From contig JAEXDU010000135.1 in assembly GCA_023401495.1 (NCBI GenBank), forward strand, positions 1-9,330: a DNA stretch of 9,330 bases, given 5' to 3'. The stretch comes from Bacillota bacterium. GTDB lineage: Bacteria; Bacillota; Clostridia; Oscillospirales; Acutalibacteraceae. Position 1 is the stretch's first letter. Each line of letters begins with the position of its first letter. Under the pieces are notes generated by a model. The model was not told where the DNA came from. It saw only the letters and a program-made list of their open reading frames with translations, and ran no database searches. Below are positions 1 to 5,433 of the stretch, one piece after another. The translations under genes and the position numbers were made by a program.

Positions 1-483
1 GGTCTCACCCGCGCCGATGATCATCACCCGGTGGAACTCTTCTTTATCCTTGCGCCTGGACAGCTCGTTCTTTTTTCTGGCACGGCGCATCAGGCGGAAG
101 CTGAAGCGCGAAAAGCCCACAAACAGCAGCATGAGGATGCCGCCCATCACATACACGGTAAACGGAAAACGCTCGGGGTTAAAGACCGTATACCCCAGCA
201 CCAGCAGCAACACGCTGGCAAAACCCGTCCCAAAACAGATCTGGATCAGCTCGTCCAGGCTGGCGAACTGCCACATGGTATTATAAAATCTGGAAAGTGC
301 AAACACCGCCAGACAAATGATCGTCGCCCACGGCATAAAGCGCTGGAATGCATCGACGTAATTAGAGGGAACCTTGTTATCCAGCCGCAGAATAAAGGCG
401 ATCCAATAGCTGGCGTAAATACACACGATGTCCAGCAAAATCTGCGGCAGCGTGTAAAACATACTAACCCTTTTATTCTTCAT
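1..483 (-). CDS. CapD/FlaA1-like nucleotide-sugar epimerase/dehydratase, N-terminal part (truncated by window edge)
   Basis: The first 161 codons of a longer gene are visible. The protein begins MKNKRVSMFYTLPQ and has about four hydrophobic membrane segments (near residues 12-32, 48-66, 82-101 and 108-128). A basic stretch follows, then RVMIIGAGET at 152-161, which looks like the start of a Rossmann nucleotide-binding fold (GxGxxG type). This order, four membrane helices then a Rossmann domain, is typical of the CapD/FlaA1/PglF family. Those membrane-bound NAD-dependent UDP-sugar 4,6-dehydratases or epimerases act in capsule, O-antigen or glycan synthesis. The start ATG at 481-483 is preceded by GGGAG (492-496) at 8-base spacing. 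An extended -10 lies further upstream. The catalytic domain is outside the window, so the sugar substrate and the exact reaction cannot be told. A sugar-transferase-adjacent regulator is less likely because of the GAGE motif. Confidence 0.8.
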   Translation of the reverse strand, partial: MKNKRVSMFYTLPQILLDIVCIYASYWIAFILRLDNKVPSNYVDAFQRFMPWATIICLAVFALSRFYNTMWQFASLDELIQICFGTGFASVLLLVLGYTVFNPERFPFTVYVMGGILMLLFVGFSRFSFRLMRRARKKNELSRRKDKEEFHRVMIIGAGET

Positions 484-525
484 GTAAACTACTCCCGAAA
501 GCCATTGTGAAATATTAACTTATAG

Positions 526-534
526 AGTATATCA
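526..534 (-). promoter_or_regulatory. Candidate extended -10 promoter for the CapD-like gene
   Basis: On the minus strand the bases read TGATATACT, an extended -10 (TGn followed by TATACT, 5 of 6 to consensus). There is no convincing -35, which is usual for extended -10 promoters. It lies 43 bases upstream of the CapD-like ATG. The rest of the gap 484-706 is AT-rich. It holds only weak short hairpins downstream of the ABC ATPase gene (for example GGAAG/CTTCC), and no terminator there is convincing. Confidence 0.4.
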
Positions 535-706
535 CAACTGCACAACAAAAGAAATACGAAAATCGTTAATTTTGATAGGACGGAATGCCGAATCGACACT
601 CAATCCCCCATAATACTGCTCAAAATGAAATTTGCATTTCTTCTCCAGGCCCTAAAGGAAGCGAAAATCCTTCCATTTCGTTCTATTATTCCGAAACCGA
701 ACCGTA

Positions 707-1318
707 TTATTGCTCCGTGCGTTCTTGGCTGGAAACGACACGAAGCGGCGGGCCTTCCAAAAAATAAATGCGGTCGGAAAGCCGCTCGGCTTCCTCACGG
801 TTGTGGGTGACGAGGATTTTCAGCGATTTGGGAAACGACTGCTGCAAAAGCGCCGCCATTTCCTGCGCCGCCGCCTGGTCGAGCGCGTGAAACGGCTCGT
901 CGAGCAGCAGCACATCGCCGCCGTAAGCGAGCGCCCGCGCAAAAGATACTCTCTGCCGCTGACCGCCGGAAAGCTTTCGCGGGTACTGCCCGGCATACGG
1001 CAGAAGCCCCACGCGCGAAATCCACTCCCGCGCCGTTTGGGTGTGGCCCGGCGGGAGCACAAGCTCCACATTTTCCTGCACGGTCGCCCAGGGCAGGAGT
1101 CGGCTTTCCTGAAACACATACGAAATCCGTTTTCCCTCAAGGCCCGTGATCGTCCCGCCACTAGGCGTCAAAATCCCCGCAAGGCAGTTCAGCAGCGTCG
1201 TTTTGCCGCACCCGGAGGGACCGAACAGGCAGACGGTGCCGGAATCGGGCAGCTCCAGAGAAAAATCCTGAAGTACGACGCGCTCCCCATACGCCTGATT
1301 CAAATGCTCGATCTTCAA
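707..1318 (-). CDS. ABC transporter ATP-binding protein, NitT/TauT (SsuB/TauB-like) type
   Basis: This is the cytoplasmic ATPase of an ABC importer, 203 residues, that powers uptake with the permease encoded just upstream. All core motifs are present: Walker A GPSGCGKTT (33-41), Q-loop YVFQESRLLPW (67-77), signature LSGGQRQRVS (116-125), Walker B DVLLLDEP (135-142), D-loop ALD (145-147) and the switch histidine in VTHNREEAERLSD (H172). The LLPW following the Q-loop glutamine is typical of nitrate/sulfonate/taurine-type ATPases. The chosen start is TTG at 1318-1316, overlapping the permease stop TGA (TTGA), with GGAGG seven bases upstream. In-frame sequence further upstream is only the out-of-frame permease gene. 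At 203 residues it is shorter than the usual 240-270 of SsuB/TauB and ends soon after the H-loop, so the C-terminal extension is missing. The nucleotide-binding core is complete, so it should work. The substrate is not revealed by this subunit. Confidence 0.9.
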   Translation of the reverse strand: MKIEHLNQAYGERVVLQDFSLELPDSGTVCLFGPSGCGKTTLLNCLAGILTPSGGTITGLEGKRISYVFQESRLLPWATVQENVELVLPPGHTQTAREWISRVGLLPYAGQYPRKLSGGQRQRVSFARALAYGGDVLLLDEPFHALDQAAAQEMAALLQQSFPKSLKILVTHNREEAERLSDRIYFLEGPPLRVVSSQERTEQ

Positions 1319-2076
1319 GACTTTCCCTCCCCCCACGGTATCCGGCGAAAACAGGCCAGCAGCAGCCGCTCCAGCGCCACGCTCAGCACAATGACCACCG
1401 CCGTCCACGCAAACAGGTCGGCGGTATCCAGATAGATTTTCGCGCCGTAAATCCGGCCGCCGATGGAGTTCCTTGCGTTGGCCAGCACTTCTGCCGACAC
1501 ACCCGCTTTCCACGCCAGGCCGATGCCGGTGGTAAAGGCCGCCGCAAGATACGGCGCCACCGTCGGCAGATAAATGTACCGCAGCGTTTTCCACCGGCCA
1601 AGGCGGAATACGCGTGCCATTTCCAGCAGCTCGCGGTCGGCCGCCGCCACGCCCTGGCAGACGTTGCCGAACACGATGGGCAGAACGATCAGCCCCGCGA
1701 TAAACGCCGGGACCCTGACCGATTGCAGCCACACGAGCGCCAGAATAATAAAAGAGGCCACCGGGGTCGCCTTGACCGCGCTGAGCAGCGGGTAAATGAG
1801 CTGATACAGAAAGCGGAACCGGCAGCAGAGCGCACCCAGCACGATCCCCAAAAGGGAAGCACACACAAACCCGGCCGCTACATTGTACAGAGATACCCCC
1901 GCAGAAATCCAGAAATCCGCCTGCCTCGACAGCTCAAAAACGCGGGATAAAGTTTGGGCAGGAGATACCAGAAGGATCTCCTGTCCTACACTTTGATATA
2001 ACAGCTGCCAAACCGCAAGCCAGAACGCCGCTACGCCAAGCACGCGTGCAGCACGGCTGATCGTACCCCGGCTCAT
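1315..2076 (-). CDS. ABC transporter permease, NitT/TauT (SsuC/TauC-like) type
   Basis: This is a 253-residue integral membrane subunit that forms the import channel. It has about six hydrophobic segments (near 11-29, 62-84, 88-115, 123-143, 172-190 and 222-242). The EAA-type coupling loop, which contacts the ATPase, is visible around 149-171 (LLEMARVFRLGRWKTLRYIY, with the conserved Gly160). GLAWKAGVSAEVLA (186-199) is a family hallmark of nitrate/sulfonate/taurine-type BPD permeases. Length is normal for the family. The ATG start overlaps the stop codon of the binding-protein gene by four bases (ATGA at 2076-2073), and its own stop overlaps the TTG of the ATPase gene. The three genes are therefore translationally coupled and belong to one transporter. 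The ligand class cannot be set from the permease. Confidence 0.92.
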   Translation of the reverse strand: MSRGTISRAARVLGVAAFWLAVWQLLYQSVGQEILLVSPAQTLSRVFELSRQADFWISAGVSLYNVAAGFVCASLLGIVLGALCCRFRFLYQLIYPLLSAVKATPVASFIILALVWLQSVRVPAFIAGLIVLPIVFGNVCQGVAAADRELLEMARVFRLGRWKTLRYIYLPTVAPYLAAAFTTGIGLAWKAGVSAEVLANARNSIGGRIYGAKIYLDTADLFAWTAVVIVLSVALERLLLACFRRIPWGEGKS

Positions 2077-3119
2077 CCGGCTGTGTTCAGGTAATAAAAG
2101 TCATCCTTCGGGAACGCGCCGCCGATGGATTTGGGATTATACTCGTAAAGCACCTTGAGGAAGTCCTCTGTCTTGACCCGCATGTCATCCCCCGCGATAA
2201 AAACGATATTGCAGTTCGGGATCGCCTTCTGCGCGACCGCCGCAGGCATGATATCGTATTTTTCAGACAGAGTGCCAGCTGGCTGCGGATTCTGATTGAC
2301 ATAGTTTACGGACTTCTGGTATTCGGACAAAAAGCTGTCAAAAGCCCCCTGATTCTGCTTCACAAATTCGCTGCGCACAACCAGCGCGCCCATGGTGAGA
2401 ACGCTCGAACCCTGATCGGCCTTCTGTACCGCGCGCTCCCACTCGTCAGTCAAATCCAGCACGGATTTCAGCTTTGCATCCTTGGTGGTCACCTGAGTCA
2501 CAAAAGGCTCCGGCAGAACCGCTGTGGTAATTTTACCCGCCAGAAGCTGCGACGCAACCTCGCTGTGCTCGGAAAGGTACTCCACCTTTACATCGCCTTT
2601 CAGACCGTTCGCCGTCAGGATATAATCCAGCGCGTATTCCGGCACGGCGCCCTGGCCGGAGGAATAGACGGTTTTGCCTTTCAGGTCCGCAATGCTCTTG
2701 ATGCTCTCATCGCTGGTGACCAGATACAAAATCCCCAGCGTGTTAATTGCCGCAAGCTGCACCCCGCCCTTCGTTTTGTTGTAAAGGGTAGCCGCCAGAT
2801 TGGTGGGAACCGCAGCCGCGTCCAGCTCGCCGGAAACAAGCTTGGCCACAACCTCATCGGGGCTGCCCGCCACGGTAAAGGCATACTCATTCGCGGCGGT
2901 CTTCTGGTCGTTATTCTCCATCACCTGGAGCATGCCGAGGCCGGTGGGCCCTTTCAACACGCCGACACGCATCTGCGTTTTTTCTGCGGCAGACGCGGTG
3001 CTGCTCTGCGGCGCTTCGGCCGCGGAGGAAGAAGCGGCAGGCTGACCGGCGCACCCGGCAGAAGCTGCCAGAAGCGCTGCAGACAGCACCAGACCCGCAA
3101 TTTTTTTCGTGAGTTTCAT
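2073..3119 (-). CDS. ABC transporter substrate-binding lipoprotein, NMT1/THI5-like (NitT/TauT type)
   Basis: The mature part of this 348-residue protein should capture the ligand outside the membrane and deliver it to the permease encoded downstream. The N-terminus is a lipoprotein signal: MKLTKK, a hydrophobic stretch, then a lipobox-like SAGC with the lipidated Cys at 23. A Ser/Ala-rich linker (24-48) follows. The body resembles NMT1/THI5-like periplasmic-binding folds: RVGVLKGPTGLGM (51-63), SGELDAAAVPTNLAATLY (96-113), INTLGILYLV (125-134), DLKGKTVYSSGQGAVPEYAL (145-164), AVLPEPFV (200-207). I chose the ATG at 3119-3117 because AGAGGGA (3124-3130) sits just upstream and the signal peptide starts there. 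A reading frame open further upstream would place non-signal sequence before it. I recognise the family as common in Clostridia, but I do not know a proven ligand. Sulfonate, nitrate or thiamine-precursor labels would be guesses. The leader carries a structured RNA. Confidence 0.9.
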   Translation of the reverse strand: MKLTKKIAGLVLSAALLAASAGCAGQPAASSSAAEAPQSSTASAAEKTQMRVGVLKGPTGLGMLQVMENNDQKTAANEYAFTVAGSPDEVVAKLVSGELDAAAVPTNLAATLYNKTKGGVQLAAINTLGILYLVTSDESIKSIADLKGKTVYSSGQGAVPEYALDYILTANGLKGDVKVEYLSEHSEVASQLLAGKITTAVLPEPFVTQVTTKDAKLKSVLDLTDEWERAVQKADQGSSVLTMGALVVRSEFVKQNQGAFDSFLSEYQKSVNYVNQNPQPAGTLSEKYDIMPAAVAQKAIPNCNIVFIAGDDMRVKTEDFLKVLYEYNPKSIGGAFPKDDFYYLNTAG

Positions 3120-3140
3120 AAAATCCCTCTTTCCATCTTT

Positions 3141-3196
3141 GGGTTCCGTGCGGCGCCGGCTCTTTGCCGGGCCGAAGGCAAGCCTTTGGGGAACCC
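3141..3196 (-). promoter_or_regulatory. Predicted three-way-junction leader RNA upstream of the ABC binding-protein gene
   Basis: In the minus-strand transcript a 7-bp closing stem (GGGTTCC at 3196-3190 with GGAACCC at 3147-3141) encloses two hairpins packed side by side. The first is CCAAAGG-CTTG-CCTTCGG (3189-3172, one A-C mismatch); the second is CCGGC-AAAGA-GCCGG (3170-3156). One base separates the hairpins, and eight bases (3155-3148) join the second hairpin to the closing stem. There is no U-tract after it, so it is not an intrinsic terminator. The start codon is 21 bases downstream with the Shine-Dalgarno site between them. The position and compact junction suggest a cis-regulatory element acting on translation. 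I could not match its loops to TPP, SAM, guanidine-I, purine or THF riboswitch cores. Confidence 0.45.
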
Positions 3197-3228
3197 TACA
3201 GTAAATGCAGACTAACCGGATTTCCGCG

Positions 3229-3256
3229 AAAAAACCGGTGCACACGGCACCGGTTT
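3229..3256 (-). terminator. Intrinsic terminator after the CD1247-like gene
   Basis: On the minus strand a perfect 10-bp stem (AAACCGGTGC / GCACCGGTTT) with a five-base loop runs directly into six T residues. It starts 30 bases after the stop of the CD1247-like gene and separates that unit from the ABC importer operon. Confidence 0.9.
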
Positions 3257-3286
3257 CTCCAAAAAGCAGGAATTTCCCGCAGAATA

Positions 3287-3721
3287 TCAGTGATGCTCAC
3301 AGCCGCAGCTGCATCCCTCTTCGTCTTCATCCGCCAGGCTTTCGAGATCGAACTCCAGGTTTTCGCCGCAGTTCGGGCAGTCGATGTGGCCTTCGTTGAT
3401 GATATCCTCTGTCAGGCACAGCGTTTCATTACAAGCCGGGCAGGTTACCTCATAATAGCAGTCATCGTCATCAGCATCATAATCCTCGTCGTCATCCTCG
3501 TCGCCGTAGAAATCATCCTCCAGCGTACCCAGATCCTCGTCAACAGCATCGAGCTGATCCGCCAGCTCTTCGTGATCTGCCTCGATATCCGCCAATGTCA
3601 GCGCAATATCATCCAGCAAATCAATAATCGCATTGAGTACCTTAACCTCTTTCTTGTCCGTATCCAGCTCAAGCCCCTCGGTCAGGCCGCGGATGTAAGC
3701 TACTTTCTCTGTATTGGTCAT
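3287..3721 (-). CDS. CD1247-like acidic zinc-ribbon protein, function unknown
   Basis: This 144-residue protein has three parts. Residues 1-70 resemble the conserved helical domain of the Clostridia family called 'CD1247 N-terminal domain-containing' (KVAYIRGLTEGLELD, then VLNAIIDLLDDIALTLADIE and more heptad-like helix). Residues about 69-87 are an Asp/Glu-rich linker. Residues 94-118 form a zinc ribbon with CPAC (94-97) and CPNC (115-118). A short acidic stretch then ends in CSCGCEHH (137-144), a possible second metal-binding tail. There is no DNA-binding motif, so 'AraC regulator' labels sometimes attached to this family are not supported here. AGGGGG lies about eight bases before the ATG. 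The gene follows efp after 58 bases without a terminator, so it is probably co-transcribed, and it is closed by the hairpin at 3229-3256. A role near translation is guessed from the neighbour only. Confidence 0.85.
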   Translation of the reverse strand: MTNTEKVAYIRGLTEGLELDTDKKEVKVLNAIIDLLDDIALTLADIEADHEELADQLDAVDEDLGTLEDDFYGDEDDDEDYDADDDDCYYEVTCPACNETLCLTEDIINEGHIDCPNCGENLEFDLESLADEDEEGCSCGCEHH

Positions 3722-3779
3722 AATGATGCCCCCTTTTTACATTAATATATCATAAACTTCTATTCAGAAAGATTATGCG

Positions 3780-4337
3780 TTACGCGCGCTCCATATATTC
3801 ACCGGTTCTGGTATCGATGCGAATCATTTCGCCCTCGTCGATAAACAGCGGCACACGAATAACGGCGCCGGTTTCCAGTGTAGCAGGCTTGGTGGCGTTG
3901 GTAGCGGTATCGCCCTTAAAGCCGGGGTCTGTCTCGGTAATCTGCAGCTCAACAAAGTTGGGCGGCTCTACCCCGAACACATTGCCCTTGTAAGACAGTA
4001 CCTTACATTCCATATTTTCTTTTACAAAGCGGAAGTTATCACCCAAAACAGACTTGTTGATCGGGATCTGCTCGTATGTCTCATTATCCATGAAATAATA
4101 CAGATCGCTATCGCTGTACAGGTACTGCATGTCCTTGCGCTCCACAAAGGCAGTGGGATATTTATCATTGGGGTTAAAGGTTCTTTCTGTCACAGCGCCG
4201 GTGATTACATTTCTGATCTTGGTACGGACAAACGCCGCGCCTTTTCCGGGCTTGACGTGCTGGAATTCTATAATGGACACAACGTTGCCGTCCATTTCAA
4301 AGGTCACGCCATTGCGAAAATCGCCTGCTGATATCAT
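3780..4337 (-). CDS. efp: Elongation factor P
   Basis: EF-P binds the ribosome between the P and E sites and relieves stalling at consecutive prolines. The 185 residues match the usual family length, with a KOW-like N-terminal domain and two OB-type domains. The loop KPGKGAAF (29-36) carries Lys32 at the tip, the residue that in other bacteria is modified (beta-lysyl in E. coli, 5-aminopentanol in B. subtilis). Other landmarks are RNVITGAVTERTF, the YLYSDSDLYYFMDNETYEQI stretch, and the C-terminal GAVIRVPLFIDEGEMIRIDTR region typical of the family. None of the lysyl-modification genes (epmA/epmB) is visible nearby. A strong GGAGGA (4347-4352) sits nine bases before the ATG, and a good sigma-A-like promoter lies upstream. 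The CD1247-like gene follows in the same direction. The identification is secure. Confidence 0.98.
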   Translation of the reverse strand: MISAGDFRNGVTFEMDGNVVSIIEFQHVKPGKGAAFVRTKIRNVITGAVTERTFNPNDKYPTAFVERKDMQYLYSDSDLYYFMDNETYEQIPINKSVLGDNFRFVKENMECKVLSYKGNVFGVEPPNFVELQITETDPGFKGDTATNATKPATLETGAVIRVPLFIDEGEMIRIDTRTGEYMERA

Positions 4338-4374
4338 GGGTTTGATTCCTCCAAATTATTATTTACTACCCCAT

Positions 4375-4403
4375 AGTTTATAATATTTTTTCCCGTTTTT
4401 CAA
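4375..4403 (-). promoter_or_regulatory. Promoter of efp
   Basis: The minus strand has TTGAAA (4403-4398), a 17-base spacer, then TAAACT (4380-4375). An alternative -10, TATAAA, overlaps at 4382-4377. It lies 37 bases ahead of the efp ATG in an AT-rich divergent region shared with the PilZ gene. Confidence 0.55.
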
Positions 4404-4518
4404 GCATTATCTGATAAAGTTTAGAAATCCCGCGGATTGTGGGAATTTTTAAAAATGAAATTTTAATGAAAATTTTCTTTTGGTTTTTTCAAATTAGATA
4501 GTGTGTTTTTGCATAACA

Positions 4519-4527
4519 TGGTATAAT
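4519..4527 (+). promoter_or_regulatory. Extended -10 promoter of the PilZ gene
   Basis: The sequence TGGTATAAT is a perfect -10 with the TGn extension. No good -35 is present at 16-18 bases upstream. The implied transcript has a leader of about 70 bases before the ATG at 4606. Apart from AAAGGAG the leader shows no clear structure. Confidence 0.65.
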
Positions 4528-4605
4528 ATGTAAAAAACAGAATTAGAGGCATTCTGAAAATTGCCCGGCTTGCATTCCCATAAAATATGGGAAAGGAGAA
4601 CTTTC

Positions 4606-5331
4606 ATGAGATCATCCTATATCAACCCCGGTGATAAAGTGAGCATCAGTGTAAAAGTCAGCGACGGCCCCAGACGTTCTTACATGAGCTACATCGACAC
4701 CCTTGTAGACGAAGAGACTCTCCTGATCTATACCCCTATCTTCAAGGGGCAGGTGATTCGACTCTCCACATTCGAGGACTACGAATTTGTTTTTTACGCG
4801 CAGACCGGCCTGTACCGCACAGACGGCAAGGTGCTGGCCAATTTTGTGGAAAACAACGTGGCAATCGTAAAAATCCAGATCGGCCGTCTGGAATCGATTC
4901 AGCGCCGCGAATTTTACCGGGTAACTACTACCTTTGAATTTACATATACACGCCCCATGCTTGGAGCCGACGAGACGGGGGATCTGCCCCCCTACCCCGC
5001 AACGGGGGAAAACATCAGCGGGGGCGGAATGTGCTTCCTTTCCCCCACGCTGCTTTCAGAGGAAGAGCCGATTTACTGCACCCTGCCGCTGAAAGACCAG
5101 ATGATCACCATCGAGGCCATTGTGCTGCACACCGAATCGCCGGAGGATTCCAGAGAACTGTACGGGATGTACGAATACCGGGCCCGGTTCTATTTCCGCG
5201 AAAAACGCGATCAGGAGGCCGTCATGCAGTATGTGTTCGCCAAGCAGCGCGAAATTCTGCTCCGGCGCAAAATGCAGTTTGAAGCCGTGGATTCCGACGA
5301 CAAGAACCAGGGCACTTCCCGCCGGCGGTAA
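4606..5331 (+). CDS. PilZ-domain cyclic-di-GMP receptor, YcgR/YpfA-like
   Basis: This 241-residue cytoplasmic protein has the two-domain layout of YcgR-type c-di-GMP effectors. Residues about 1-95 are an N-terminal YcgR-like domain (INPGDKVSISVKV near the start, then RLSTFEDYEFVFYAQTGLYR). Residues about 98-220 are a PilZ domain. Both c-di-GMP motifs are intact: RxxxR as RREFYR (Arg101 and Arg105, preceded by Arg100) and (D/N)xSxxG as NISGGG (Asn136, Ser138, Gly141). The ATG at 4606 follows GGAAAGGAG and is preferred over an in-frame TTG at 4561, which has no ribosome site and falls in the leader. In other bacteria such proteins brake flagella or control polysaccharide synthesis when c-di-GMP rises. 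No flagellar, GGDEF or EAL gene is visible here, so the target is unknown. The gene has its own promoter and terminator and points toward pta. Confidence 0.92.
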   Translation: MRSSYINPGDKVSISVKVSDGPRRSYMSYIDTLVDEETLLIYTPIFKGQVIRLSTFEDYEFVFYAQTGLYRTDGKVLANFVENNVAIVKIQIGRLESIQRREFYRVTTTFEFTYTRPMLGADETGDLPPYPATGENISGGGMCFLSPTLLSEEEPIYCTLPLKDQMITIEAIVLHTESPEDSRELYGMYEYRARFYFREKRDQEAVMQYVFAKQREILLRRKMQFEAVDSDDKNQGTSRRR

Positions 5332-5365
5332 TGCCGGCACACCGCCCTACATAACAGCAACAACG

Positions 5366-5403
5366 AAGCCGCCATACCGGGTCTTCCGGTACGGCGGCTT
5401 TTT
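5366..5403 (+). terminator. Terminator between convergent PilZ and pta genes
   Basis: The arms AAGCCGCCATACCGG and CCGGTACGGCGGCTT form 15 positions of stem with one A-C mismatch and loop GTCTT, followed by five T residues on the plus strand. It is the only hairpin between the convergent pilZ-type gene and pta. On the minus strand the sequence after the stem is only T-rich (TTCGTTGTTG), so it may stop pta transcription weakly as well. Confidence 0.85.
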
Positions 5404-5433
5404 GCCGGGATACGATTCGCCCTTTGGCAGAAA

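Noticed and set aside
541..706. Terminator after the ABC ATPase gene
   Set aside because: Only 5-bp arms (GGAAG/CTTCC, GAAAT/ATTTC) with poor T-tracts are seen, too weak to call.
710..1435. A 241-codon plus-strand open frame opposite the ABC ATPase gene
   Set aside because: It is the antisense shadow of a gene with all ABC motifs. Its product is Arg-rich, has no recognisable domain and no ribosome binding site.
1319..1864. Upstream extension of the ATPase frame toward 1864
   Set aside because: It overlaps the permease gene in another frame and shows no ABC features. The TTG at 1318 with a Shine-Dalgarno site is the sensible start.
3141..3196. Known riboswitch (TPP or guanidine-I) for the ABC leader
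   Set aside because: GGGTTCC recalls the guanidine-I leader, but the GAGA and ACGG/GGGA core elements are missing. The TPP CTGAGA core is also absent.
3141..3196. Intrinsic terminator instead of a leader element
   Set aside because: There is no T-tract on either strand after the closing stem, and it is branched rather than a single hairpin.
3120..3245. N-terminal extension of the binding protein beyond the ATG at 3119
   Set aside because: It would run through the structured leader and the terminator, and would bury the lipoprotein signal peptide. The ATG at 3119 has a ribosome site.
3430..3540. Repeat or low-complexity tract of GAT/GTC-like triplets
   Set aside because: It encodes the Asp-rich linker of the CD1247-like protein in frame. 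The repetition reflects amino-acid composition, not a DNA repeat element.
4561..4605. TTG start at 4561 for the PilZ gene
   Set aside because: It has no ribosome site. GGAAAGGAG and an ATG at 4606 fit better and give the expected N-terminus.
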